35,964 bases of DNA from contig JABAQN010000080.1 in assembly GCA_019187495.1 (NCBI GenBank), forward strand, positions 1-35,964, in the 5' to 3' direction. The notes beneath the pieces were generated by a model. That model was given only the letters and a program-made list of their open reading frames with translations, searched no databases and was not told the origin of the DNA. Positions 16,795-24,777 of this stretch are shown piece after piece (position 1 is the stretch's first letter; the number at the start of each line of letters is the position of its first letter). A program made the translations under genes and the position numbers. This DNA is from Steroidobacteraceae bacterium (GTDB lineage: Bacteria; Pseudomonadota; Gammaproteobacteria; Steroidobacterales; Steroidobacteraceae).

Positions 16795-16933
16795 GCTGCA
16801 CCCGGGTAGCCGCCTCACATGTATCTCGCCGTTCATCTGCGACACGCGCAGCGGCAACGGTAGTCGCGTCAATCACGTAAATAGTGGCGCAAGCATTGGG
16901 CTCCTGCTCGAGGCGAAGGGCACAGGTATCCAC
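16795..16933. other. Short gene-free stretch, no supported feature
   Basis: These 139 bases between the small membrane protein and the cyclotransferase-like gene hold no frame, hairpin or promoter I can support. Together with 15630-15763 and 16270-16389 they make this the least tightly packed part of the window, next to a decayed VOC gene. Confidence 0.5.
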
Positions 16934-17281
16934 ATGGCGGTTCTGTTCTCCTACGGTACGCTGCAGCTGGCGCCAGTTCAGCTGGCCACGTTCGGACGGG
17001 ATCTCGCCGGGCGTCCCGATACATTGATCGGCTTTGAACGAGTCCTCATCGATGTCGAGAGTCATCTCCGACTTGCCGAAGGTGCAGCGCCCCATCACGC
17101 CAACGCTGTCCACACGGGAAGCACTGAAAGTCGGCTGGATGGGACCGCCCTTGAAGTGACTGAGGACGAACTGCTGGCTGCGGACGAGTACGAGAGAAAG
17201 TCAGACTACGCTCGCCGGCGCGTCACGCTCGAATCCGGCCTCCGGGCATGGATCTATGTGTCAGCGCGAGCACGTGAATGA
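16934..17281 (+). CDS. Gamma-glutamylcyclotransferase/AIG2-like protein
   Basis: A 115-residue protein with the family hallmark FSYGTLQ (residues 5-11), which forms the substrate loop, and Glu85 in ADEYERKSDYARRRV, the position of the proposed catalytic acid. Length fits the small AIG2-like or GGACT-type enzymes, which release 5-oxoproline from gamma-glutamyl peptides or isopeptides. The true substrate is open. The 139 bases upstream hold no gene I can support, and the ribosome-binding site is weak. Confidence 0.85.
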   Translation: MAVLFSYGTLQLAPVQLATFGRDLAGRPDTLIGFERVLIDVESHLRLAEGAAPHHANAVHTGSTESRLDGTALEVTEDELLAADEYERKSDYARRRVTLESGLRAWIYVSARARE

Positions 17282-17477
17282 TCCGCAGCCCGGAGTGTAC
17301 GAGCGCGTGCGCAAGGTGCGCATCGCCGAGTGGCGGCCGGAGTGGCTACAGGGAAGCAAGCGCTCGCGAGGCGCCATCCAGAGATTCCTCACCGAACGGC
17401 GAGCCGGAGATTCGGCTGTCTCGAATCGCGGCCAGGGCCCGCGCAAGGATTCTCGTCAGTGCCCAGTGCGCCAGACA

Positions 17478-18413
17478 ATGGACGCCTTGACGCGCTGGTT
17501 ATCCCTTCGGGCCTATGGCCTCGTGACGAGCACGTTGTTCGGTGCCACGTCCGTACCATCGAAGATGCGCGCCCGCTTCGAGCGGCTGGGCAGCGTCTCG
17601 CGCGAGAAAATCCGGCGCAAGTTTCCGAAGATCGTCTTCGACGATCACACGACCGGCCATGTGCTGATCGAATCAGTCCGCGCGGTTGAATCGCCTGCGC
17701 GCATCATCCTCTACCTGCACGGCGGCGCATTCTTCATGGGCTCGCCCGCCTCGTACCGGAACCGCGCCATGCGCCTGAGCTTCCGCTGTGGCGCGGAGGT
17801 GTTTGTCCCCAACTATCGGCTCGCACCCGAGCATCCGTATCCGGCAGCTCTCGACGACGCGCTCGATGCTTGGACATTCGTCCGGGACGCTCGCCCGGAT
17901 AGTCAAATCTTCGTCGCAGGCGACTCGGCGGGGGGCGGATTGGGCTTGAGTCTCCTCGTCAGGTTGCGGGATCTCGGCAGGACGATGCCGAATGGAGCCA
18001 TACTTCTCTCGCCGTGGACCGACCTGTCCGTTTCCGGCGCGTCCGTCGACGGCAATCGACGCAGGGATCTCTGGTTCACGCGCCGGCACCTGGAAACCTG
18101 GGCGGGCTACTACGCCGCCGCCGCCGATCGTCGCTCGCCCTGCGTATCGCCGGTGTTCGCCGACCTCTCGGCGCTTCCGCCTCTCCTGCTATTCGTCGGG
18201 GAGAATGAATTGTTGCTCGATGACGCGCTGCGTGTGCGTGATCGCGCCATGGGAACCGGAACGGATGTCCGGGTTCACATCGGCCGCGGCATGCAGCACG
18301 ACTGGCCACTCACGCTGCCGTGGCTCGACGAGAGCCGGCTCGCGTGGAAGGCGATGGGGCGCTTCATCGAGGAAATCGCGCAGGCAATTGATCGATTCCC
18401 GGGGCGGGCCTAG
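17478..18413 (+). CDS. Alpha/beta-hydrolase, hormone-sensitive-lipase (fold-3) family
   Basis: An esterase-like protein of 311 residues from ATG 17478. The oxyanion motif HGGAF is at 81-85 and the nucleophile Ser150 lies in GDSAGG (148-153). The acid is probably Glu244 in GENELLLDD, and His274 in GMQHDW completes the triad. SPWTDLS and YRLAPEHPYPAALDD are typical of the HSL family of esterases. The frame stays open back to 17256, adding up to 74 residues (rich in Arg and Pro) that match nothing in the family; the ATG at 17478 gives the usual length. The ribosome-binding site there is weak, so the start is uncertain. Substrates are probably acyl esters with short to medium chains. Confidence 0.9.
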   Translation: MDALTRWLSLRAYGLVTSTLFGATSVPSKMRARFERLGSVSREKIRRKFPKIVFDDHTTGHVLIESVRAVESPARIILYLHGGAFFMGSPASYRNRAMRLSFRCGAEVFVPNYRLAPEHPYPAALDDALDAWTFVRDARPDSQIFVAGDSAGGGLGLSLLVRLRDLGRTMPNGAILLSPWTDLSVSGASVDGNRRRDLWFTRRHLETWAGYYAAAADRRSPCVSPVFADLSALPPLLLFVGENELLLDDALRVRDRAMGTGTDVRVHIGRGMQHDWPLTLPWLDESRLAWKAMGRFIEEIAQAIDRFPGRA

Positions 18414-18425
18414 TCTACCGGGCCC

Positions 18426-19196
18426 ATGACACTTCCTGCTTCGTTCGACCTGTCGGGCCGCGTGGCCCTCGTCACCGGCGCCTCGCGCGGCATCGGCGAG
18501 TCGATCGCGCGCGCGCTCGCGGCTGCCGGTGCGCACGTGATCGTCTCGAGCCGCAAGCGGGATGCCTGCGAGGCGGTGGCGGCTTCGATCCGGGAGGCCG
18601 GTGGCGAGGCGAGCGCGCTCGCGTGCCATATCGGCGAGCTCGCGGAAATCGATGCGACGATCGCCGCGGTCGAGGCAGGGCACGGGCGGCTCGACATCCT
18701 GGTCAACAACGCCGCGACGAATCCGCACTTCGGTCCGATCACCTCGATCGACCCGGGCGCCTTCCAGAAAACCGTCGACGTGAACATCCGCGGCTACTTC
18801 TTCATGTCGCAGGCAGCCGCGAAGCTGATGGCAAAGGGCGGCGGGGGCAGCATCGTCAATGTCGCTTCGGTGAATGGCGTGATTCCGGGACCGCTGCAGG
18901 GGGTGTACTCGATCACCAAGGCCGCGGTCATTGCGATGACCAAGGCATTTGCGCGGGAGTGCGCCCCGCAAGGCGTGCGGGTCAACGCGTTGCTGCCGGG
19001 AATCACCGATACGAAGTTCGCCGCGGCCCTCACCCGCAACCCCGTGGTGCTCGAGAAGCTGCTGCCGCACGTGCCGATGAACCGCGTGGCGCAGCCGGAC
19101 GAGATGGCGGGCGCCGTGCTCTATCTCGTATCGCCCGCCGCGAGCTACACGACTGGCGTCGCGCTCAATGTGGACGGCGGCTACCTGATCGCCTGA
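18426..19196 (+). CDS. Short-chain dehydrogenase/reductase
   Basis: A 256-residue classical SDR. The cofactor loop is TGASRGIG (17-24), NNAA is at 94-97, and the catalytic Ser148, Tyr161 and Lys165 (YSITK) are all present. The C-terminus ends in TTGVALNVDGGYLIA, as in many FabG-like or Gly-xx-dehydrogenase members. The arginines around residues 42-45 (SSRKRD) after the second beta strand favour NADP(H). It follows the hydrolase by 12 bases and may be co-transcribed with it, but the reaction cannot be named from sequence. A steroid or acyl substrate would fit the neighbourhood, which is speculative. Confidence 0.95.
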   Translation: MTLPASFDLSGRVALVTGASRGIGESIARALAAAGAHVIVSSRKRDACEAVAASIREAGGEASALACHIGELAEIDATIAAVEAGHGRLDILVNNAATNPHFGPITSIDPGAFQKTVDVNIRGYFFMSQAAAKLMAKGGGGSIVNVASVNGVIPGPLQGVYSITKAAVIAMTKAFARECAPQGVRVNALLPGITDTKFAAALTRNPVVLEKLLPHVPMNRVAQPDEMAGAVLYLVSPAASYTTGVALNVDGGYLIA

Positions 19197-19253
19197 CCCA
19201 GGCGCCCGATACGCGCTATGATGCCGCCAATCCTCCTGCCTTCCGGACATCGG

Positions 19254-19637
19254 ATGTCGCACGTCGAATTGCCCCGCGCACTCGAGGACTATTTCGCCCA
19301 CGCCGAAACGGCGCAGACGCGCATCGGCCGGCGATTCATCATCACGCTTCCCTATCTCGATGGCGGCCACCTCGATCGCCTGCAGTGGTGGTGGCAGGTT
19401 TCGGCGGCCCGGGAGAACCTCGGCGGCGAAGAGATCGTTTCGAAGCTGCGTGCCGAGGCCATCATGCGCTTTCGCCGCCACATCGAGCGCTGGCTCGAAA
19501 ACACCGGCCAGCGACTGCAGGGCGACGGCCCGATTCCGCTGATTGCACGCGCGCAGCCCGCCGGCGGCGGAGGAGCCGCTGTCGCGCCTGAATCACCCGT
19601 CGAATCACTCCCGGAGCCGCAGGTAGCCAACGGCTGA
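19254..19637 (+). CDS. Conserved-looking small cytoplasmic protein of unknown function
   Basis: This is a 127-residue protein from ATG 19254. An earlier ATG at 19218 would add 12 residues, but it lies on a TATGAT promoter-like -10 (19217-19222), with CTGACC 18 bases upstream, so the later start is preferred. The region of about residues 10-95 is well formed: Trp-rich LDRLQWWWQVSAARENLGGEEI followed by a basic amphipathic helix (AEAIMRFRRHIERWLE). The tail is a Gly/Ala/Pro-rich low-complexity stretch. I do not recognise the family. It sits just ahead of the DUF1326-DUF2182 pair on the same strand. Confidence 0.7.
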   Translation: MSHVELPRALEDYFAHAETAQTRIGRRFIITLPYLDGGHLDRLQWWWQVSAARENLGGEEIVSKLRAEAIMRFRRHIERWLENTGQRLQGDGPIPLIARAQPAGGGGAAVAPESPVESLPEPQVANG

Positions 19638-19681
19638 ACGCAGGCATACGATGGCGCCCCTTGCACTCGAGGAGAGGAACC

Positions 19682-20332
19682 ATGGCTCGAGTCGATTGGC
19701 GCATTCAAGGGATTGACGTCACGAACTGCAATTGCGGCTGGGGCTGCCCGTGCCAGTTCATGTCCCCGCCAACCCGCGGCAACTGCCACGCAGGTGTCGT
19801 CATCCGGGTCGACCGCGGACACTTTGGCAAGACACCCCTCGACGGACTCGCGTTTGGCGGCCTGTTCGCCTGGCCCCAGGCGATCCACAAGGGCGATGGT
19901 CACGCGCAACCGGTGGTCGACATCCGCGCGAACGCCGCGCAACGCGAAGCGCTGCTCAAGATCATGTCGGGCGAGGAAACCGAGCCCGGTGCGACGATCT
20001 TCAACGTGTTCGCGGGCACCTACTCGAAGGTCCACGATCCGCTGTTCAGGGCGATTCGCGTCGAGGCCGACCTCGATGCGCGCACGGCACAGGTCGAGAT
20101 CGACGGATTGTTCGAGGCGCGGGTCACACCGATCAGAAATCCGGTGACGGGAGAGGCCGTGCGTGCGCAGATCGTGCTGCCGGCGGGCTTCGAGTACGAA
20201 ACTGCGGAAGCGGCGAGCGGCCATGTTCGCACGCGCGAGGCGACGATCCCGCTTTCCTGGGATTCGGGGCACGCGCACCTCGCCCGCATCGACATGACCG
20301 GCGCGGGCGTCGTGCGCAACCGCGCCGCCTGA
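19682..20332 (+). CDS. DUF1326-family protein
   Basis: A 216-residue soluble protein; ATG 19682 is preceded by a strong GAGGAGAGGAA site. The N-terminus holds the hallmark Cys cluster NCNCGWGCPCQF (Cys16, 18, 22, 24) and a further Cys35-His36, a good metal- or thiol-handling site. The remainder is beta-rich, with a typical DUF1326 segment (GLFAWPQAIHKGDGHAQPVVD) and a C-terminal SGHVRTREATIPLSWDSGHAH. The family has no established function to my knowledge. It is often found next to DUF2182 membrane proteins, as here (28 bases downstream), which suggests the two work together. Confidence 0.93.
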   Translation: MARVDWRIQGIDVTNCNCGWGCPCQFMSPPTRGNCHAGVVIRVDRGHFGKTPLDGLAFGGLFAWPQAIHKGDGHAQPVVDIRANAAQREALLKIMSGEETEPGATIFNVFAGTYSKVHDPLFRAIRVEADLDARTAQVEIDGLFEARVTPIRNPVTGEAVRAQIVLPAGFEYETAEAASGHVRTREATIPLSWDSGHAHLARIDMTGAGVVRNRAA

Positions 20333-20360
20333 CCGATAGAGTCCCCGCCCGGCGCAACGC

Positions 20361-21092
20361 GTGGCGGATCGCGCAACGACGACGACCCTCGCCGCGCTCG
20401 CGGCGCTGTGCGCGCTCGCATGGGGCTACCTCGTGTGGTCGCCGATGCCGATGCCCGGCACGAGCGGTGGCCTCCTGTCGGGCCGTTACGCGGCGCTCAC
20501 TCTCGCGATGTGGCTCGTGATGATGGTCGCGATGATGACGCCGTCTGTCGCACCGATCACCCTGCTCTTCGCACGAGTGAACCGGCGTGGCGATCCCGCC
20601 GCGGCGAGCCTTCGCATCGCGTGCTTCGTCACCGGTTACCTCGGCGTGTGGCTCGCATTCTCGCTGTGCGCCACCGGCCTGCAGATCGCGTGGATCGCAA
20701 GCGGCTGGATCGATGCGATGGGCGTCAGCGCCCGCCCGCTCGGCACGGCATCGCTGCTGTTCGCGGTCGGCCTCTACCAGTGGCTGCCGGTGAAACGGGC
20801 CTGCCTCGCGCACTGCCAGTCACCGGCACAGTTCATCGCCCACGCCCACCGCCCGGAAGCGCACGGCGCACTCGTGATGGGGCTGCACCACGGCCTCTAC
20901 TGCCTCGGTTGCTGCTGGGCGTTGATGCTGCTGCTCTTCGTCGGCGGCGTGATGAATCTCGCCTGGATCGCGGTCATTGCCGTCGTCGCGAGCATCGAAA
21001 AGATGGCGGGCGGCATGGCATGGGTGACGCGGGCCATCGGCATGACTTGCGTCGCGGCCGGGATGGTGATTGCAGTCAAAGGATGGGCATGA
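20361..21092 (+). CDS. DUF2182-family membrane protein
   Basis: A 243-residue integral membrane protein starting at GTG 20361. It has about six helices and several conserved polar-in-membrane motifs: MWLVMMVAMMTPS (50-62, Met-rich), KRACLAHC (145-152) and HHGLYCLGCCWALM (176-189, His pair and CxxCC). Such Met/His/Cys sets suggest metal binding or transport, possibly copper, but this is inference. It is the partner of the DUF1326 gene directly upstream. Its stop is followed by a nested inverted repeat that may end transcription. Confidence 0.9.
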   Translation: MADRATTTTLAALAALCALAWGYLVWSPMPMPGTSGGLLSGRYAALTLAMWLVMMVAMMTPSVAPITLLFARVNRRGDPAAASLRIACFVTGYLGVWLAFSLCATGLQIAWIASGWIDAMGVSARPLGTASLLFAVGLYQWLPVKRACLAHCQSPAQFIAHAHRPEAHGALVMGLHHGLYCLGCCWALMLLLFVGGVMNLAWIAVIAVVASIEKMAGGMAWVTRAIGMTCVAAGMVIAVKGWA

Positions 21093-21173
21093 AGCGGACG
21101 GCGAACAGCTTACAGCCAGAAAGCATCACGCAACGCTCTCTGGCTGTCCGCCACTTGCTGTTCGCTGCCCGCT
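21093..21173. repeat. Nested inverted repeat between convergent genes (terminator or REP-like element)
   Basis: The outer arms 21093-21109 and 21157-21173 pair at 15 of 17 positions, and the inner arms 21112-21120 and 21139-21147 pair perfectly over nine (ACAGCCAGA/TCTGGCTGT). The centre is 18 bases. It fills nearly the whole gap between the ends of the DUF2182 gene and the TonB receptor gene. Read in either direction it could fold into a long branched hairpin, so it may act as a bidirectional terminator. Its nested palindromes also resemble REP-type elements. Both readings are inference. Confidence 0.75.
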
Positions 21174-21180
21174 CTTCTTC

Positions 21181-23625
21181 TTAAAATTTCAACCTGAACG
21201 TCGCGCCAAACGTCCGCGGGTCGCCGAGGAACGCCCCGATCGAGCCGGTCTGCAGCGGCGCGTCGAAACCGACCTGGATGTAGTCCTCGTCCGTGATGTT
21301 GCGGCCCCACAGCTCGAGCGCCCAGGAGTCGCCCGGTGAGCCGATGCCGATGCGGGCATCGAACAGCGCGTATGCATCCTGCTTCTTGAGCGGGTTCAGG
21401 TCGGACCCGGTGTTGTAGTCCGACATGTACTTGGCGCCGACATTCAGGCGCCACTTGAGGTTCGCGTTGATCGGCTGCTCGTAGGTGCCCACGACTCCGC
21501 CCGACCACTTCGGCGCGAACGACAACGGACTGCCCGGCAACCGCGCCGGCACACTGGCGGCGGCCGCGTTGAAGTTGCCGTATTCCGTCTCCGCATAAGT
21601 GACGCCGCCCTGCAGTGTCAGGCCCGCGACCGGCGTGTACCACAGGAAATCGAGGTCGACGCCCTGCGACGTGACATCCGGGATCGATGCGACGATGAAC
21701 TGCAGTCCCGTATAGGTGTTCAGCTGGAAGCCCTTGTACTCCTGGTAGAACACCGCGCCGTTCAATGCGAGGCGGTTGTGCAGCCAGCCCGATTTCAAAC
21801 CGATTTCGTACGAATCGACCGTCTCGGAGCCGAACGCGGTGTCCGGATCGATGACGGCGGCCGGGCTCGCCGGGCTGCCGATGCGCTCGCGGTCGAGGTT
21901 GAAGCCGCCGGCCTTGTAGCCGCGCGCGTAGGACGCGTACGACATCACGTCGTCGGAGAAGTGATAGATCAGCTTCGCGGTGCCGCTCCACTCGCCTTCA
22001 TCGAGCGACTGGTTCGTCGTCGCGTTGTTGAACACCGGGTCCGTGAACGTCGCGCAGCCGAGTCCGTAGTACGACGGCAATGCGGCCGGCGGCAGGAGTG
22101 CCGAGATGATCGCGAAGCGCGCGCGCGCCGTCGCACAGCCCACACCCGCGGGCGATGCGGCCGTGCCGAGGTTCGAATAGTGCGAATCGAGATCCTTCTC
22201 CTCATTCGTGTAGCGCAGGCCGAGGCCGATGTCGAACCTGTCGGTCACCGAAAAGGTGTTGTTGGTGAAGAGCGCCCAGCTCGACGAATTCTGGCCGTAG
22301 GTGTCGAACGAGCCGTTGCCGGTGGCATACGAGGTGCCGGGCGCACGCCCGAGCAGCGTCGGCACGAGCGCCGGCGACATGCCCGCCGACAGCGCGAGGC
22401 CGTAGTACAACTCGAACTGGCTGTCGTAGCGCAGCGAATTGACCGAGTCGAGGTCCTCGTCGGCATAGAACGCGCCGACCAGCCACTTGAGGCGGCCGTT
22501 CTCGCCCGTGAGGCGCAGCTCCTGCGTGAAGGTCTCGAAGGTGTTGGTGTAGCTCTTCGAATCCCGATAGAGCATCGCCGCGCCGGTGAAATCGGCGTCT
22601 TGGCCGTTTTCGGTTTCCCAGTGGCGCCACGCGGTCACCGAGGTGAAGGTCATCCCGCCGGCGAGGTCCCAGTCGACCTGCGCCGAGGCGCCGCGATCGC
22701 GGATATTCTGGGGTGTCTCACGATTCGCGTACGCCCGACGCCCGAACGGATCCGCCGGATTCGCGATGCCGCCACCCGAGATCGCACTCACGATCGCGTA
22801 GCTCGGGCCGTTCACGTACTGCACACCGAGGCAGCACGATTCGTTGCGCCCGGACCAGTCCGCGATCAGCCGCACGCTGACCGCATCGGACGGATTCCAC
22901 AGCAGCTGGCCGCGCGCGGTGTCGACGTCGCGATCGACATCTTCCTTCGCCGTGCGTGGCGCGAGCGCGTTCACGTCCAGGAAGCCGTCGTGCTGGCGGT
23001 GGGCGTAGAAAATGCGGCCGGCGAGCTTGTCGCCCACCAGCGGCCCGGTGAGCGAAAGGGACCCCTCCGCGATGCCGCGGTTGCCGCCGACCAGTTCGGC
23101 CGTGCCACCGAAATCGAATTGTGGCGCGGCGGTGCGCACATTGATGACACCGGCGGAAGTGTTCTTGCCGAACAGCGTGCCCTGCGGGCCCTTCAGCACT
23201 TCGATGCGTTCGAGTTCACCGAGATCGCCGAAGCCGACGCCGTTGCGCGGCCGGTAAACCTCGTCGATCACGACGCCCACCGAGGACTCGAGGCCGATGT
23301 TGTCGCCCACGGTGCCGACACCACGAATGCGCGCCGTGGTGCTCGTTTCATTGGTGGTCGAGGTCACGATCAGGCCCGGCGTCAGGACCGTCAGGTCCTT
23401 GATGTCGCGCACGCCCGTGTCCTGCAGCAGCTGGCCGGATACGACGGTGACGACGACCGGCACATCCTGGATGTTCTCCACCCGCTTCTGGGCGGTGACG
23501 ACGACTTCATCGAGCGTGCGGCCCCGCTCCGGCACCTGGTCCTGCGCCAGCGCGGTCCCGGGCGGCAGCCACGCCGCCATCGTGCACGCCGCGGCCGCAA
23601 TCGCCATCCGTTGCAGTGATCGCAT
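21181..23625 (-). CDS. TonB-dependent outer-membrane receptor in the acyl-CoA dehydrogenase operon
   Basis: An 814-residue receptor. ATG 23625 was chosen since GAGGAAG precedes it and a normal signal peptide (residues 1-27, ALAQ) then begins. The signature LDEVVVTAQKR (38-48) precedes the plug, which has IRGVGTVGDNIG and IEVLKGPQGTLFGKNTSAG. The barrel ends in Phe (RLKF). The type (VTAQKR, GKNTSAG) is the one abundant in sphingomonads and steroid- or aromatic-degrading proteobacteria. The gene starts 19 bases after two acyl-CoA dehydrogenase genes on the same strand with no promoter-like sequence between, so it is very likely in their operon and imports their substrate. The substrate itself is not identifiable. 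Confidence 0.93.
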   Translation of the reverse strand: MRSLQRMAIAAAACTMAAWLPPGTALAQDQVPERGRTLDEVVVTAQKRVENIQDVPVVVTVVSGQLLQDTGVRDIKDLTVLTPGLIVTSTTNETSTTARIRGVGTVGDNIGLESSVGVVIDEVYRPRNGVGFGDLGELERIEVLKGPQGTLFGKNTSAGVINVRTAAPQFDFGGTAELVGGNRGIAEGSLSLTGPLVGDKLAGRIFYAHRQHDGFLDVNALAPRTAKEDVDRDVDTARGQLLWNPSDAVSVRLIADWSGRNESCCLGVQYVNGPSYAIVSAISGGGIANPADPFGRRAYANRETPQNIRDRGASAQVDWDLAGGMTFTSVTAWRHWETENGQDADFTGAAMLYRDSKSYTNTFETFTQELRLTGENGRLKWLVGAFYADEDLDSVNSLRYDSQFELYYGLALSAGMSPALVPTLLGRAPGTSYATGNGSFDTYGQNSSSWALFTNNTFSVTDRFDIGLGLRYTNEEKDLDSHYSNLGTAASPAGVGCATARARFAIISALLPPAALPSYYGLGCATFTDPVFNNATTNQSLDEGEWSGTAKLIYHFSDDVMSYASYARGYKAGGFNLDRERIGSPASPAAVIDPDTAFGSETVDSYEIGLKSGWLHNRLALNGAVFYQEYKGFQLNTYTGLQFIVASIPDVTSQGVDLDFLWYTPVAGLTLQGGVTYAETEYGNFNAAAASVPARLPGSPLSFAPKWSGGVVGTYEQPINANLKWRLNVGAKYMSDYNTGSDLNPLKKQDAYALFDARIGIGSPGDSWALELWGRNITDEDYIQVGFDAPLQTGSIGAFLGDPRTFGATFRLKF

Positions 23626-23644
23626 GACTTCCTCTCCCCCGTCG

Positions 23645-24775
23645 TTATTGCGGTTGTGTGTCGAACAGATGCCTGCCGAAACGGCCGAGATGATAGTCGA
23701 CGTCACCGAACGCCATTTCGATCAGCGTCAAACGCCGGAAGTAGTGGCTGACGGGGAGCTCATCCGTGACACCCACGCCGCCGTGCAGCTGGACGGCCTG
23801 CTGTCCGACGTGGCGCGCGGCCTCCGCGACACGCACTTTCGCCGCCGACACGATCCGGCTGCGCTCCCCGGGCGGGGCGCCCGCCATCCGGCTGGCGGCG
23901 AGCAGCGCCATGGAGCGCGCCGCCTCCGTCTCGAGCAGCATGTCGGCCATCCGGTGCTGCAGCACCTGGAAGCTGCCGATCGGCGTGCCGAACTGCTTGC
24001 GCGTCTTGAGGTACTGGCCGGTCGTCTCGAGGAGGATCGCCATCGCGCCGACCGCTTCGGCGCACAGCGCCGCGATCGCGGTATCGATGATCGCTGCCAC
24101 GCAGGGCACGGCCTCGCCTTCCTCCCCGAGCAGCGCATCAGGCGCGACGTGGACCCGATCCAGCTGCAGGTCGGCGGCGCGGCGCGCGTCGTACATCGGA
24201 TAGTCGCGTACGCCGACGCCGGCTGCCGTCCGGTCCACGAGGAACAGCGACGGCCCCTTTGCGGTGCGCGCCGAGACGATCAGTTGATCCGCGGTCGCGC
24301 CGTTCAGCGCCCAGCTCTTCGCTCCGCTCAGGACCCAGCCGGCTCCGTCCCGGCGCGCTTCGCAGGCGATCGCATCGAGCGCATATCGTGAGCCGGGTTC
24401 GTAATGCGCGAGCGCCAGCTGGCGCTCGCCTCGCCCCACGGCCGGCAGGATCGCCGCGCGCTGGGCCTCGTTGCCCGCCCGCGCGACAGTGCCCGCGCCG
24501 AGCACGATGGTCGAAAGGTATGGTTCGAGCAGCAGCGCGCGACCGCATTCTTCCATCACGAGGAAGGTGTCCATCGCTCCGCCACCGAAGCCGCCGTGCG
24601 CTTCCGGCAGGCTGAGCGCGAGCGCGCCCACTTCGGCCAGTTGCCGCCACGTCTCGACACTCCAGCCCGAAGCACTGCGCGCGATTCCGCGGCGGCGGTC
24701 GAATGGATAATCCTCGCGCAGCAGGCGCTGCAGGCTGTCGCGGAACTGTTGCTGCTCGCCGGTAAAGCTGTACAC
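23645..24775 (-). CDS. Acyl-CoA dehydrogenase, small-subunit type (pimeloyl-CoA/steroid-CoA class)
   Basis: This is a 376-residue acyl-CoA dehydrogenase-fold protein. N-terminal (LREDYPFDRRRGIARSASGW), middle (GAKSWALNG) and C-terminal (RKQFGTPIGSFQVLQHRMADM, then QLHGGVGVTDELPVSHYFRRL) segments mark it as the small-subunit type, as in pimeloyl-CoA dehydrogenase and mycobacterial steroid FadE heteromers. The normal C-terminal IYEG catalytic Glu is absent: the segment after YFRRL goes into TLIEMAFGD. It therefore should need its partner, encoded two bases upstream on the strand, to form an active alpha2beta2 enzyme. The reaction is FAD-dependent 2,3-desaturation of an acyl-CoA, probably with a bulky or dicarboxylic acyl group. 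Confidence 0.9.
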   Translation of the reverse strand: MYSFTGEQQQFRDSLQRLLREDYPFDRRRGIARSASGWSVETWRQLAEVGALALSLPEAHGGFGGGAMDTFLVMEECGRALLLEPYLSTIVLGAGTVARAGNEAQRAAILPAVGRGERQLALAHYEPGSRYALDAIACEARRDGAGWVLSGAKSWALNGATADQLIVSARTAKGPSLFLVDRTAAGVGVRDYPMYDARRAADLQLDRVHVAPDALLGEEGEAVPCVAAIIDTAIAALCAEAVGAMAILLETTGQYLKTRKQFGTPIGSFQVLQHRMADMLLETEAARSMALLAASRMAGAPPGERSRIVSAAKVRVAEAARHVGQQAVQLHGGVGVTDELPVSHYFRRLTLIEMAFGDVDYHLGRFGRHLFDTQPQ

Positions 24776-24777
24776 GC

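Noticed and set aside
17256..17477. N-terminal extension of the HSL-type hydrolase by 74 residues
   Set aside because: The extension matches nothing expected in the family, overlaps the previous gene and is Arg/Pro-rich. The ATG at 17478 gives the usual length.
21778..23619. Plus-strand open frame of about 610 codons within the TonB receptor
   Set aside because: It is antisense to a well-supported receptor, with Arg/Glu/Val-biased composition and no recognisable domain.
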